The notes beneath the pieces were generated by a model that was not told the origin of the DNA, made no database searches, and was given only the letters and a program-made list of their open reading frames with translations. A program made the position numbers and the translations under genes. This document shows, piece after piece, positions 24,314 to 36,000 of a DNA stretch of 64,000 nucleotides. Position 1 is the first letter of the stretch, and each line of letters opens with the position of its first letter. Source of the stretch: Cristatella mucedo (taxonomy: Eukaryota; Bryozoa; Phylactolaemata; Cristatellidae); NCBI GenBank assembly GCA_009760855.2, contig WPIO01000096.1, forward strand, positions 506,001-570,000. The letters are read 5' to 3'.

Positions 24314-24644
24314 TACTCAGCTAGCCGGATCTTTTACGGCGCACGCTCGTCCTGCCTGAACGGAGTCGGAGCAACAGCAAGACTTCGGAAGCCGACTGAC
24401 CAACTAACACGTTTGTTCTAGCTTGCTGTGTCGTCTTGTGACCCTTTAGTGTACTTTTAATAGGACCTTCACCTGTAGACTTGTTAAGTTCCCCTGTTGT
24501 TCTTGGAGCATGCAATATTATAAAAAGGTCTAACCTGACGGCCGCTCGCCTTACCCTAGCTCAGCGGCATGGCGAGCGGCAGCGTGGCCGGAGTATGACT
24601 GGGCTTGGCGGGAAATAGCCACTGACCTCTCGAACTCGACTACA
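24314..24644 (+). mobile_element. LTR-like dispersed repeat (family B), copy 2, truncated
   Basis: Begins at ACTCAGCTAGCCGG, lacking the left part of copy 1. It keeps a TATA-like ATTATAAAAA near 24513 and the right end CGAACTCGACTACA at 24631-24644. More diverged than the other two copies. Confidence 0.5.
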
Positions 24645-25520
24645 CTGTCACCTGCGGCTGACAAAACTGAAGGAGGGACACGTTTGAGGTTCGACTAGAA
24701 CAGTGTCAGCATGCATCAGCACAGAAAGGACGAATTATCATTACCTGCTGAATGTGGTAATAAAGAGGCATGTTTAAAGCCTCTTTTTTTAAAGTCTGCC
24801 TGCCTTTTGGACGTCAGATCTTAGTGAAGCTGGACGCAGAATGGGTGGGTGTGGCAGGCAAAGCAGCAGCCTCGACGGTACCTCTGCAAAGCCATCGTCC
24901 AGTCCTGTCGCCGTTCGATGGACTGCATCTCCGATTGATCTCACCGAGGATAACCTTTTCCAGGATAACTCTCGGAGAGGTATAGATTTGACCGCACAAT
25001 GTCATGCTGATTTTTCTGCGGTGGTAGGTGCAGGAACAGGTGCCTGAGTGCTTCTCACAGGTGACCACTGGCTGCATAGCTTGTAGGCAGCGGCAGCTTC
25101 GGTATCGTTCCTCGCGTGGAGCTCTGAACTTTCTGCCTGTGGGCCACTCGGTGCTCTGCACTTTCTACCTCCCCCCCCCCCCGCTCCTCCGGCTCTGAGT
25201 GCAGGTGCGCAGGTCCGTGTGCCTGCGTTGGACGATGTCCACTCCATCGGATGCATAGCGATCGACCCGATAGACAAGCTAGGCAGCCCTGGGCCACACA
25301 AATCGGCCGGCGTCTGTCCTGGCTGACACCTGCGATGACCACGTGACCAAGGACAGTGCTGGTGTGTGGCTTAACCTGTGGTCAACTCTATGGCTGCCTC
25401 TTCAGCTTGCTCTCGGCTGCTGCTGCTGCTGGCCACTTGGTTTTGCTCGACCGATTGAAAGCAGCAGATCAGCTAGTCGGCCAGAGAGAACATTGCCGTG
25501 CATGGTCTCCCTGTATCTCC
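24645..25520. other. Intergenic sequence
   Basis: Contains a poly(C) run near 25171-25182. Several short open frames occur on both strands; none is recognisable. Confidence 0.35.
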
Positions 25521-25529
25521 CAGTATCTC

Positions 25530-25960
<431 letters not shown>

Positions 25961-26112
25961 TCTTATACTTCCTCAGTCTATTCGTCAGTCTGTCTGCTTA
26001 TTTCTTCATCTTTCTGTATGTCTTCCTCTTTCCCACTGTCACCCTCTCAACTCTCTCTCCCTCGCTCTTTAACTATCTATCTATCTCTCAAAATATCTCT
26101 TTCTTTTAAATT

Positions 26113-26148
<36 letters not shown>

Positions 26149-26440
26149 CTTCTTTTGGACTGTCTATTATCCCTAGTACTTTCTCTTTCTTTTTATCTGT
26201 CTTTGTTCTCTTTGCCACACTGTGTGTCACTGTGTTTCGGCCAGTCTTGTTTTCACCGTCTCCATGTCTGCCTCTCCCACTATCACATATTTGTCATTTC
26301 TACTTGGTCCTCCTCTCTTGCCTCTGCTTTTTTCTCCTCCCCGAGTCTTTCCTGTGACTCTCTCCACTTCTTCTCTTCCACTTCCTCTCTCTTTCTACCC
26401 ATCCTGCTGCTTCTTTTTATCATGTCACGTGTTCCTGAGC
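25961..26440. repeat. Degenerate polypyrimidine flank
   Basis: T/C-rich strand continuing from the CT microsatellite, including a second pure (CT) block at about 26118-26142. Confidence 0.7.
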
Positions 26441-26602
26441 ACTGACCTAGTTATGAATTATATATTGCATGCTTGTTGTCATTGAACATTGTCACCAACT
26501 ATTCGATCGAGTTTCTTCACAACATATGTAAACTTCCTAGGAAGAGATTTAGTTCTCTGAGATTGCTAGAAAAATTAATTACTGTTACTACTATCGGTAC
26601 TA

Positions 26603-26637
26603 TTGTTATTGTTATTATTATTATTATTATTATTATT
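26603..26637. repeat. (TTA)n microsatellite
   Basis: TTGTTATTGTTATTATTATT-type run, about 35 bp. It may be the eroded ATT tail of a LINE, but no tail motif precedes it. Confidence 0.7.
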
Positions 26638-26639
26638 GT

Positions 26640-27843
26640 GCATACTTGTTGCACAGTGAATTCAGAAATGCGGTTTTGACGTCTGCTCAGTGTTTTGTGA
26701 GTGCCTTGTTTTCATATTGCGTGAGCAGCAAAGTAGTATTTATGATCACAGGTTCTCACATCTTTCTCTCAGAATGCGCCATCACCAGAATTCGCCATCA
26801 GTAGCTCCAGACTGTTTATAACGAAAGTCTGATTATAGACATCATGTGCTAGTGCCGATGTTGATCCAGCAGTTATATAACAGGGTTGACAGGCTCGGTA
26901 TCAAAGTGCTTTCACTACTAGAGCAAGGGGATTATTAACAACAATAAGGCATGTCTATAGTGCCCAAAGACTACTGACTCTTTTTTGAGGCACTTAACTT
27001 ATATTATAAGGTAAGTATATCAATCATTTAGTGATGTCATGCGAAGTGTCGGCAACTATCAACCACCACTTAGTTGTGTTCTAGGCTTTGCAGTCAGTCA
27101 CCGTCGAGACGTTGGATACGCTCGACCTTGTCGTATTGGCAAGGTATCACTACGCATTGCATGCCTCATTGCAGCAGGCTTCTTGTCTCCTAAGCCTCTT
27201 GTTCTCTCAGTCGACAAGGCAGCTGCCCTTGGTTTTAGGTCAACCAATCAGAATATGCGACCAGTGCCTCGAGGTTCAGCCTATCTCTGCCTCGGTGAAG
27301 ACTCAAGTACGTTACAGCAATTGTGGTTCACTCAGCATTCCGAAGTGTTCCCTTTTCCCTCGATGATCGCTATCATGAGCCGATCTGAAGACGCCCGTTT
27401 TGAGAAATCACATCTGGCAACACTGCCCTGCCGCCCTGGCTGCTGTACAGTATATCTTTGCAATAAATAAGGAGGCTCGTGTACGCTGGTACATGTCTCT
27501 TGTACATCGCAGTCAAACCATTCTCGTCAGTGGCTGCCTGTGCTATTTCTTTTCGCCAGATCAGCCTTTCAATAAAAGTTTTGAACAAATTCCTTTCGTT
27601 CGTCAATAAGGCCGTAGTCTACAAGCCAATACGAAACAAGTGATGTGAATGGCTGTCACTTTTTCTTGTTATAAAAATTGCTGTCGATGTGTCCGCACTG
27701 CTTCATCCACTCAGTCATACGCTGTGGACAGCGTTCAACGTTTTAGTTTATCGGTTTTGCTTGGACGATTGCGATCGTTGACCGGAGCTTTGTCGGTCTT
27801 GATTGCTGTCTGCACTAAGGAGCATTGACAACGGTAGACTTGC
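26640..27843. other. Intergenic sequence with unrecognised open frame
   Basis: A 143-codon frame at 27039-27470 (+) and an AATAAA at 27571-27576 lie in order, but the protein shows no known motif and no splice sites frame it. Nothing else is evident. Confidence 0.3.
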
Positions 27844-28045
27844 ATGCAGTCACCAGATCGACTACGACTCATTGCCGGGAGAGCGTTTGTCTTCGCCTCG
27901 GGCGCTCGGCGCCTTGCTTCTTTTGGCTGCATTGTTCGTGTGGCAGCATCAGCGGCCACGAAGCCGAGTCTAAGCCTCGTCGCCTCGTCAGCTCGTGGCA
28001 GGGTGATAGACGATCTCTGGGGCCACTTGCAAACCTTAATGGAAG
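27844..28045 (+). CDS. Candidate first exon, unknown protein
   Basis: The open frame starts at ATG 27844 and runs into GGAAG/GTAAGA, a near-consensus splice donor at 28046. It would encode about 67 residues with a basic, hydrophobic N-terminus (MQSPDRLRLIAGRAFVFASG) that could be a mitochondrial or membrane-targeting leader, ending VIDDLWGHLQTLMEG. I find no matching downstream exon, so this may be chance. Confidence 0.18.
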
Positions 28046-28775
28046 GTAAGATATCATAAAATGGTCACGTTTCCTGCTCACGATAATATGAAAGTTAAAT
28101 TCTCACCAGCGTCGCTTCGAATCGATTGAACCACTTCGCCGCCATTACCTGACTACTTGAACCCATCTATTTCTACCTTGTACTTTTTTATGTTTCCTTA
28201 TCCTTATCCTTCAGCTGCCAATGAATTGCTGAATAAAGCACTCATATGCCATGGTCCTACGGTTTCGTGGGTTCATCAGAACATTTTCCTTCGCGTCGTT
28301 TAGTCATGCAGTAATTTAGTTGCAATATATTCTTGTTTTATGGCCTGTGAAACTGGTGAGCTTCCACCGTCATTCGCTGTGCCTAAATCAAAACCATCCG
28401 CGGAAGATACGATAAGGACAGCGGAAAATTGTTGATGATTATAATTGTTAATGATAATAATGCTGTGCTGTGTAAAGTTACCCCCTCCCTGGCCGATATT
28501 ATTTTTTTGAGCTTGTCAAAGTGTCAAGTGAAGCATCTATTTAAAGTACCCTACCTGAAGTACCTGCATTACGCAATTTATCTTTTAGCAAGTGACAACC
28601 CTGTAGACTATTCTGCATGTGCGGCCTCTCGGGAGTTATGCATTGGAATGCATTCTTAGAGACCGAGAAAACACCCTGAATGGTATTAAAAGCAAGAGAC
28701 GTATCCAACTTCACTTGCAGCTAACAGGGCGCTCCTGATTCATTTAAAATACTTTATAGATCAGTATTCATTCAA
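28046..28775. other. Intergenic sequence
   Basis: Features not recognised. AT-rich in parts; an AATAAA occurs near 28233. Confidence 0.35.
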
Positions 28776-28849
28776 TTAAAACTTAACACAAACGACGATA
28801 AAACTGAGCTGCTGCTCATAGCACAACCTCTGTGTGGCACAGCGCCGGC
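28776..28849 (+). mobile_element. LINE reverse-transcriptase fragment
   Basis: The frame reads LKLNTNDDKTELLLIAQP, matching the conserved L-K-L-N-x-D-K-T-E-L-L block downstream of the catalytic YADD motif in CR1/L2-type LINEs. The flanking frame is broken. Confidence 0.7.
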
Positions 28850-28884
28850 ATGACTCAGTTTTAGAGCGCATGAGAGTTGCTCAG

Positions 28885-29200
28885 CAGGAAACACCGCGCT
28901 GTCCTAGAGCAAGGGGACGCAGAGGTCGCTGAGGTGATTGATACTGGCTGGAGAGTCAACCCTACAGTTCATGCTAGCAATTTGAGAATAGGGCAACGCT
29001 GGCCCAAGGTCGCTGTCGCCGCCAGCCATCCTAGATTTGCTCGACGGTTTCCGTGTGAGAACAAAAGAAGTGGGTGAAGAGCGTCTGCGTTCTCGAGCTC
29101 TGAGCAAGGGGGACGCAGAGGTCGCTGAGGTGATTGCTATTGACTGGGTTGTAAACCCGATTGTCCCAGCTAGTTATGTAATGATAGGGCGACGCTCGCT
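28885..29200. repeat. Two-copy tandem duplication (~200 bp)
   Basis: GAGCAAGGGG(G)ACGCAGAGGTCGCTGAGGTGATTG occurs at about 28908 and 29102. Both are followed by a similar ...GTCAACCC/GTAAACCC...GCTAG and ATAGGGC(A)ACGCT. On + both copies stay open and encode GDAEVAEVI-type repeats. Function unknown. Confidence 0.7.
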
Positions 29201-29399
29201 GGGAGCCTCGTCTTCATCTTCGGCTCCGTCTCGACGCCGTCGGTGGTAGTAGCCGGACTCATTTCTCTGAAAGCGAGGGAGGAGGGTGAGCTGTTCGCCG
29301 GAGATTGAGGGACAGGACGAGACAGCGCCAGGAGGATTTGGCGGGCGCCACCGAATACGGTCATATAGCGCTTGAGCTCGCATTTTGTGTTTCTTCTGT

Positions 29400-29760
29400 G
29401 TTTTGTGTGTGTGCGCGCGCGCACCTGGTCTCACCAAGAGTGCTTGGAGTAGTGCATGAGGTATTACTGCCGTAAGGTGGAAGCGGAGCCCTAGTTCTCC
29501 GGTCAGGGTCTAGGCTCCGATTCGGGCTCCTCGTCTTATTTGGGTCGTTCCCGCAATAGACGTATGTAGCCTAAGTGCGGGGACGATTCCCTCCGCAAGA
29601 GTGCTTGTGCTGTTGAGAGCGTGCGAGGAGTGTGGAGATAAAACTGAGCTAGACGCGGAGCGACTTTGTGCGCTTGCGAATAAAGCTCAGTAAAATCCCA
29701 AATGTGTGTGTCTCGCTTTCCAATTCACGCCGCGGACTCACGACGCCCTTTAGTAACTAA
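29400..29760 (+). mobile_element. Possible solo LTR-like segment
   Basis: An ordered GATAAAACTGAGC near 29637, GAATAAAGCTCAG near 29679 (polyadenylation signal) and a GT-rich stretch after it resemble the U3-R-U5 order of an LTR. No terminal repeat partner or primer binding site is found in the window, so this is weak. Confidence 0.2.
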
Positions 29761-30309
29761 CGGTAAGTGGGTCAGCGCCAGAAACGCTCGTTTCGTGGCG
29801 GCCTGCCTATTGCGCGCAGGCGCGCATCGAACGGTATTAGGCGCTAGGTTACGCCGCTAGGTAAGCGGCAGGTTAAGCCCACTCCGCCGAGCCTTCGGCG
29901 TTACAGGTGCGTGGCTGGACTAAACGGCTTTGCTCTTCTAATAGGTTGTGCGATCATCACTGTCTGCTCGGAATTTAGGCGTCGTCTTCGACAGCTGCCT
30001 AAATTTTGAAAGCTTTGCTAACATGACCGCTTCCACTGTTCAGCCAGCACGTCCGATCCCTATCTAAGATAAGGAACTGCCTTCCACGGTGGTTGGCACG
30101 GAGCTTGACTTGCTCCTTCTAGTTCTTTCTCGCCTATATTATTGTTATTCCCTTTTAGTTTGGTCTACCAAAAGTCACTAGGCCACTGCACAGTTGGCTC
30201 TAAATATGGCGACAAGACGAGCTTGCCAATCCCACAGGTTGGACCACGTGACTCTTTTGCTGAAAGAGCTTTGATGGCTGCTGCTTTATCAGCCAATACA
30301 GAGCAACGT
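29761..30309. other. Intergenic sequence
   Basis: GC-rich to about 29930, with GGCGCTAGGTTACGCCGCTAGG-type short repeats near 29840-29870. No gene recognised. Confidence 0.35.
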
Positions 30310-30760
30310 TGTTACTCTAACCCGTAAGGCCAAGGCCAAGGCTTGGCTCCTTCATACCTAGCTGAACTGCTCAATCAGTTTCAGCCTCCTCGTACTATTG
30401 GTGCAGGTCCTGCATGGACAATATATTAGACGCTCCATTCCTCCACTTAACGACCGTTGGGGACCGACACTTTTCCTCAGCAGGTCCTTGACCTATGACC
30501 TCCTTGACCTGTGAATGGAGCTCAACTCCACAAATCTTACGCGACGACATCTTCTCACCTGCTGCCGACTTTTGCACATCCTTTCCAGCCGTCCCGAGCT
30601 GCCACGTCCACGGTACTCGCTACCTCAGCTGCTCTCCCGACCCTACACTGCGCTTCCCACTTTCTCTTTGTTTCGTGAGATGAAGTGTGCTCTCAACCGA
30701 ATGCTTGCAAAAAAGCCGCTTAGGCTGCAAGTGAGCTATACAAAAGTCTCCTGCGATTTT
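30310..30760 (+). mobile_element. LINE C-terminal/3' fragment
   Basis: Diverged homologue of 60950-61215: CTGCCGAC...GCACATCCTTT, CCTCAGCTGCTCTCCCGAC and TTCCCACTTTCTCTTTGTTTC, then GAAAGCCGCTTAGGCTG-like sequence and GCTATACAAAA near 30735. Reading frames are interrupted. Confidence 0.65.
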
Positions 30761-30795
30761 TCGCACCACTTTCAGGCATTTATGATAACGATCCG

Positions 30796-30960
30796 GGAAT
30801 TTTGAATAAAATTGATTGCTCTTATTTTTCTTATTTATTTTCTTTATCTTATTTTGAATTGCTGTCACAAAAGCGTGGGCTAGTTTTGTTTGGTCTTCTT
30901 GCATTCTAGTCAAAGTGTAAAACAGTCGCTGTATAAAGCTTGGCGCATCGGTAACCACTA
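30796..30960. repeat. Direct repeat E, copy 1
   Basis: Shares with 31300-31500: ATTTTGAAT(A/G)AAAT, then GC(T/A)(G)TCACAAAAGCGTG(G/A)GCTAGTTTT, TTTGGTCTTCTT(G)CATTCT, and AGTGTAAAACAG...CTGTATAAAGCTTGGC. The two copies flank the 50-bp palindromic minisatellite. Confidence 0.75.
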
Positions 30961-31009
30961 CTTGGAATCATCTCGAATGCATCATGTTGATGATCATCTG
31001 AATGATCAA

Positions 31010-31260
31010 TGCGAAGGATCATCATCGATCCGGATCAATCAATTCATCCGGATGATCAATCCGGAAGATCATCGTTGATCCGGATCAATCTCAATTCATC
31101 CGGATGATCAATGCGGAGGATCATCATCGATCCGGATCAATCCCAATTCATCCGGATGATCAATCCGGAGGATCATCGTCGATCCGGATCAATCAATTCT
31201 TCCGGATGATCGATGCGGAGGATCATCATCGATCCGGATCAGTCAATTCATCCGGATGAA
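31010..31260. repeat. 50-52-bp palindromic minisatellite, five units
   Basis: GATCCGGATCA recurs at 31027, 31077, 31129, 31181 and 31231. Each unit also contains TTCATCCGGATGATC and GGAGGATCATC. TCCGGA and GATC are self-complementary, so the array can fold on itself, and the GATC density is very high. Confidence 0.9.
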
Positions 31261-31299
31261 TCATGTTCGGCTACATCTGGAGGCTACCGGAGGTAACCG

Positions 31300-31500
31300 C
31301 TGGTATTTTGAATGAAATGAATTGCTCCTATTTGGAAGCGCAATCACAAAAGCGTGAGCTAGTTTTACTGCCGCTATTTTGGCCATCCTTCTCAGCGTAC
31401 AGTCGGGCCGGATTTGTTATTTGGTCTTCTTACATTCTTGTCAGAGTATAAAACAGGTGCTGTTTAAAGCTTGGCACATCGGTCACCGCGACACTGCAAA
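31300..31500. repeat. Direct repeat E, copy 2
   Basis: Second copy of the repeat described for 30796-30960, with an insertion of about 50 bp near 31365-31415. Contains GAGTATAAAACAGG, a TATA-like element, near 31444. Confidence 0.75.
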
Positions 31501-31930
31501 GAGCTACCTCCGGATGCATCGTTCAAAGACCTGGCGAGAAGCGGCGGCTCTCGTTCAGCTACCGTCAGCAGCATTAGGCAGGGTGAGTGAGTGCGTCACG
31601 AAAAGCAAGTTCGCTCGTGCCGTCTCCGCACAGTCCCCCCCCCCCCGGTGCGAACCGGTACCTCCTCGGTCCCATCAGCAGCGACCACTCAGCTCGATTG
31701 AATGGTCTCCCATAAAGCAGGTTTCATTAGAATCGTAGTCCTAATTTTGACCTACTATTAAACCACGAGGAAGTGAATCGCACTTCCTTTTTCATTGATT
31801 GATATTCCTCCGCGAGCGATATCGTCCTTTGAAGCGCCGCCCTGGTTCACTTTTCGAGTAATAGATGCTTCTTATCGCTGTAATTATAATGACAATAACT
31901 TATAATAAATTGTATTAATAATGATTACGC
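31501..31930. other. Intergenic sequence
   Basis: A poly(C) run (about 31636-31647) is the only marked feature; no gene recognised. Confidence 0.35.
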
Positions 31931-31975
31931 ATTTGACATGGTGCCCCCGAAGAGCTCTTTCTAGTCCTTTTACAT
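31895..31975 (-). mobile_element. LINE 3' tail remnant
   Basis: On the minus strand: GTAAAAGGACTAGAAAGAGC, then a diverged GGGGGCACCATGTCAAATGC, then AT-rich TAATCATTATTAATAC. This is the order of the family's 3' end. Confidence 0.5.
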
Positions 31976-32135
31976 ATAGACACAAATCAATTGAATTTGG
32001 GTTGCGTACTTCAAAGGACACTGATTGTCAGCCATTTTGAGGCAGCACTAACATTGCTGTCCATGCTCGCGCATGCAGTTTCAAGTGCATTATTATTATT
32101 ATTATAAGCTGTCATCGACTCGTCGTGCAGCCGCA

Positions 32136-32230
32136 GCTCCGGGAGCGAGAGCGAGGCTCCGGTAGCGAGAGCGAGGCTCCGGTAGCGAGAGCGAGGCTCC
32201 GAGAGCGTGAGCAAGGCTCCGGGAGCGAGC
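32136..32230. repeat. 20-bp GC-rich minisatellite
   Basis: About 4.7 copies of GCTCCGGTAGCGAGAGCGAG, units starting at 32136, 32156, 32176, 32196 and 32216. Confidence 0.92.
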
Positions 32231-32269
32231 CGGCTTAGAGAGGCTCCGCGAACTAAACTCAGCTCAGGC

Positions 32270-33360
32270 GACGGTTGCAGCGGCGGTGGCGGTGGCTGCG
32301 ACTACTGAGGCGGCTGAGGCAGTCAGCGAACTACTGAGACTACTGAGGCGGTCAGCGAACGCAACGTCAATGGTGGCCGTAAAGGGCGACGGCGGCGTGC
32401 GACGTGAGCGAATGCGGCCGGCGGCTTCGACTGGCAAAGCCGAGTCGGCGGCTGTCCACCGGATGCGACTGTGACCGTCAAAGGCAACTGCGCGCGACGT
32501 GGGCGACTGCGGTCGGCGTCTTTGGCAGGCAAAGGACGCCGGTCGGCCGGCCGGCGTTTGCGACTTTCAGCGGCCGCGCTTAGACGGGCCGTGCGTCGGC
32601 TGCAACGGCTGCCGGCGTCTTCGTCGGCAGCCAGCCAGAGAAACCAATCGTGGCCGTAGAAGACGACTCCGTGCGACGTGGGCGAGTGCGACCGGCGGCG
32701 TCTTTGACGGTCGAAGTCGAAGGCCGCTGCCGGTGGCTGCCGGCGTCGGCTTTGGGGGCTTTTGGGCAAAAGCAACTGTGGCCGTCAAAAGCGACCGTGG
32801 CAGATATCGGGAGGGGGAAGCCGACCTTGGAGACAACGGCGGGTAATTTCTGCGGCCAATGAGGGTGATGACCGCCATCGCGTGCGACGGCGGCTCTTGC
32901 GACGGCGGCTCGCCTCTTGTCCAACTCCGACTTTGATAAGCGGCGGCGACCGGTAGCCCGCGACTGCGGCGGCGGGCGATGCTGCTGCAGATGCAGGCCA
33001 CTCCGGGATTTGCCAGTGCTCCTAACGGCGTCCGCTAGGAATCGATCCTGCCGCCGGAAGCCGACGACTGCATCTGTCGACGCTGACTTACTTTGCCAGT
33101 GACTCGTATGGTGGTCCGTGACTACCGCCAGCGGCTGGCGACCGGCAGCAGCAGTGCCGGAGACACTAGCTGGCCGTCGTATACGTCGTCGACCGATCCG
33201 GTTGCGCCGGTAGCGGCAGGCCGTCTGCCAAATCGCCCGCCGCTGTTGCTTGCGCCGGCCGCCGTCGACGTCGGCGGCCGCCAATGCAGTCGCCGGCCGC
33301 CGGCCTGTTGCTTATTTTCTTCAGCCGAGATTGCTGTAAGATCCGATAGAACCTTTGACT
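32270..33360. repeat. CpG-rich region with degenerate internal repeats
   Basis: About 1.1 kb of very GC- and CpG-rich sequence. The phrase TGCGACGTG(G/A)GCGA.TGCG recurs near 32397, 32494 and 32671, often followed by GGCGGC/GGCGTCTTTG. Frames are long on both strands (for example 234 codons at 32580-33284 -), all Arg/Ala/Pro-rich, and no strand is favoured. It could be a CpG island or a decayed minisatellite. Confidence 0.5.
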
Positions 33361-34160
33361 GAGGCGAACAAGTGCCGCAGCACTAATGCCGCGCGAATAA
33401 GCGTCGCATTAGTGCTGCGTCACTCTTCCCGCCCTGAGAGCGGTCGGCAGAGATGGCCGAGCTAAGTTACCTTCTTCCGAACAGCTGGGTCTCGCTCGGG
33501 CGCGCCGTCCCACGGCAGAGGATCGATACCTTTCAGAGTGTCATCCTCTCGGTAGGAGACGTCGATTAGTGATTCGTGTTCTGGAACCATGGCAACCAAT
33601 AACAAATCAACTGCAATGCAACTCGTTCTGCATGGTATCAGAATTACTGGCCTTGCATGTCGCCAAGTAAAGTCTGCACCATCGGACAGGAATGTCACGC
33701 ACCTGATGACACGCAAGCGGTGGCGTCTTGAAATACCACGAAAGCTCATATCTAACCGAGCAAGCAATAGATGTAAGCGGATACTTCACATTAAACTATG
33801 TAACTGAACGAAGAAATGAGCTGAAGAAATCAACGGATGCAATCTAACAAGGAAACGCTAATTACTACCATCGGATCGCATGGCTTTGCCGCGGGCTTAA
33901 GCCTTTTGATTAAATACTGTGCATTACGTTAAACCAATTCATCTCTAATTACCCCTCAGCACCCTTGAATTGCTGATCTACAATTCTTACAGTTGCTTAT
34001 TGGAGTTTTACTTACATTTTCGTTCGTTAAATATGTAGCGGCGTCACTAAGAGGACCCACTGAAAAGTTTTTTAAGGGACGTAAATCAATTTCTTTCTCT
34101 GTAAGGATAACTGATTCGTTGCAAGGCTGTCTTCGTAGGTGCCATGTATATCAAGTTAAA
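33361..34160. other. Intergenic sequence
   Basis: No gene recognised. An inverted repeat of AGTGCCGCAGCACTAATGC and GCATTAGTGCTGCGTCACT (33370-33424) can form an imperfect stem. Confidence 0.4.
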
Positions 34161-34162
34161 GC

Positions 34163-34163
<1 letters not shown>

Positions 34164-34199
<36 letters not shown>
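34164..34199. repeat. (TA)n microsatellite
   Basis: ATATAT run of about 36 bp. Confidence 0.9.
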
Positions 34200-34201
<2 letters not shown>

Positions 34202-34435
34202 AACTATTAACATTGGATATTTCGCTAGCCATTTGCTCTGTAAATTGAATGATGGGAGCTTAACTCAGGCGCCGCTGCAATTTCGAAGTGGTCTCCTCTA
34301 TTTTTAGTGACAACCTTTTGCGAACTAGATCATAATGAAGATCACAACTATTTTGCTAAGTGAACGAATGAGATCCAACAACTAAATACGGTATATCCGA
34401 ATTTTGTCTACGTTTCTCGACCGTTACTCTAATGT

Positions 34436-34503
34436 ATAGCGCCTGGAAAGAGAATAAGTTATTTAAGACCGCTTTATCAAGTGTGCTATTGTTATTATTA
34501 CTC
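34436..34503 (+). mobile_element. LINE 3' tail remnant
   Basis: TAGCGCCTGGAAAGAGAATAAG, then CGCTTTATCAAGTGTGC and TATTGTTATTATTAC: the family's 3' end on the + strand with its ATT-type terminal repeats. Confidence 0.6.
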
Positions 34504-34710
34504 TCATTTGTTATAAAGCAGACCTTTCACTAAATTTCTCTGCTAAAAGTCGGCATGACCTCCAGATCCATGGCTCATTAGTTAGAGGTTGATGTCATTA
34601 ACTCGTATTATGACATTTGGTTTTTGTAGCGCCGACTGGGCGTTCGTTTCATACGCACGGCGGCGGCAGCTGACGCGCCTTCTGATCGACGGTTCCCGGA
34701 GCTCCAAGTT
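34504..34710. other. Intergenic sequence
   Basis: No recognised feature. Confidence 0.35.
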
Positions 34711-34875
34711 GAATTCATTAAAATAAATTAATTCATATAACTATATAAACAATGTATAATATAAAGTACCATATTATATTATAATTCTATAAATTTATGT
34801 AATTGTATACTTACATATTATTTATATTTAAATTTACATAAAAAATTTATATAATATCATATTACATTATAGCTT

Positions 34876-34908
<33 letters not shown>

Positions 34909-34935
34909 GTAAATATATATATACATGAATAAATT
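34711..34935. repeat. AT-rich block with (TA)n
   Basis: About 225 bp almost free of G/C, including an ATATAT run near 34878-34900. Confidence 0.8.
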
Positions 34936-34944
34936 TCTCGTTGA

Positions 34945-35312
34945 ACTCTACTAGAGCCCTTGCCAGTTCTCATGCAACGGCATGAAATATCCCGGCCCGC
35001 TCTGCATTTTCCAACTGCAATGCACCTACTTTGCCTGCAATAGTCATCGTTGAACTGCTGCTTTCATTGTGCTCATTGTGGAAAACGGGGTTCGGGATTG
35101 TATCGCCAAACTGTATGTTATATATATATATATATATTTATTTATTTATTTATTTATTATTTATTTATTTATTTATTGTATGCGATAGTTTAACGCTTTG
35201 TATTGCTACGGCCCTCTGCCTCTGGGCAATAGGAGGCCATAGCATTAAATCACGCCCACTCAATATCTTTTAATTACCTGGGTAAACCCGAGACAATTAT
35301 CCATAACGTGAC
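34945..35312 (+). repeat. Dispersed repeat family D, copy 1
   Basis: Homologous to 39200-39632: AACTGCAATGCACCTACTTTG, GGGATTGTATCGCCAAACTGTATG, GGCAATAGGAGGCC, ACTCAATATCTTTTAA and ACCCGAGACA. Between the second and third landmarks lies a (TA)n(TTTA)n microsatellite (35120-35178). Confidence 0.75.
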
Positions 35313-36000
35313 ACTCGGGATAAAGCGCCCACACGCGACGCGCGATTACAAAGCACCATTTCCATACTTTAAGCAACGTTACCAAACGCCATCGATAAAT
35401 TTGCTCCTTGTCGACCCTACGAAACCGTTGATGACCTTGACAAATATCCGTCGAGGAACGCGTCAATTCCGAGCGACATGGGCCAATTCAGAATAGCAGC
35501 GGTCAGTGACAGGGCGAGGACTTTCATTCAGGAACGCGAGACAGGCAAAGTTTTTAGCTGGCTAGTCACGGCTCGCTAGATTTGCGTGTAGGCCAGCAAG
35601 ACTCGCCACGAATGCGTAAAATCGTAGCGCAAAATGCTGGTAATAATTGGAATAATTGAATCTTGCGGTTCCTCATCGACTGAAATTTGGAGATAAGGAT
35701 AAAGAATAATGATAAAGATAATAATAAATCGCCAAGCAGTCGGCTGCGACTGCGAGGGGGCGTGCGAAGCGGCGGGCACGCGGCGGCGGCCACGGCGGCC
35801 CGGGTCGCTGCCTCCGCCGCCGGGTAGCAGCGACGAAGGCCTCCTTTCTCTGGCTCCGCCCCCGTCATCGGATCATGCATTGGTCGCGCTTCCTGTTTTT
35901 AAACCTGCTACTTTGCATCGTCGTTCTCATAGCTGCAACTTGTGCGTCCGCTGGTTTTAGTCAGAGACGCTATAGAGCGGCTCGTCCTGACGATGGCTTT
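35313..36000. other. Intergenic sequence
   Basis: GC-rich around 35740-35830. Short opposed frames only; no gene recognised. Confidence 0.35.

Noticed and set aside
30961-31262. CRISPR-like array
   Set aside because: Units are contiguous without unique spacers and the genome is eukaryotic; it is a minisatellite.
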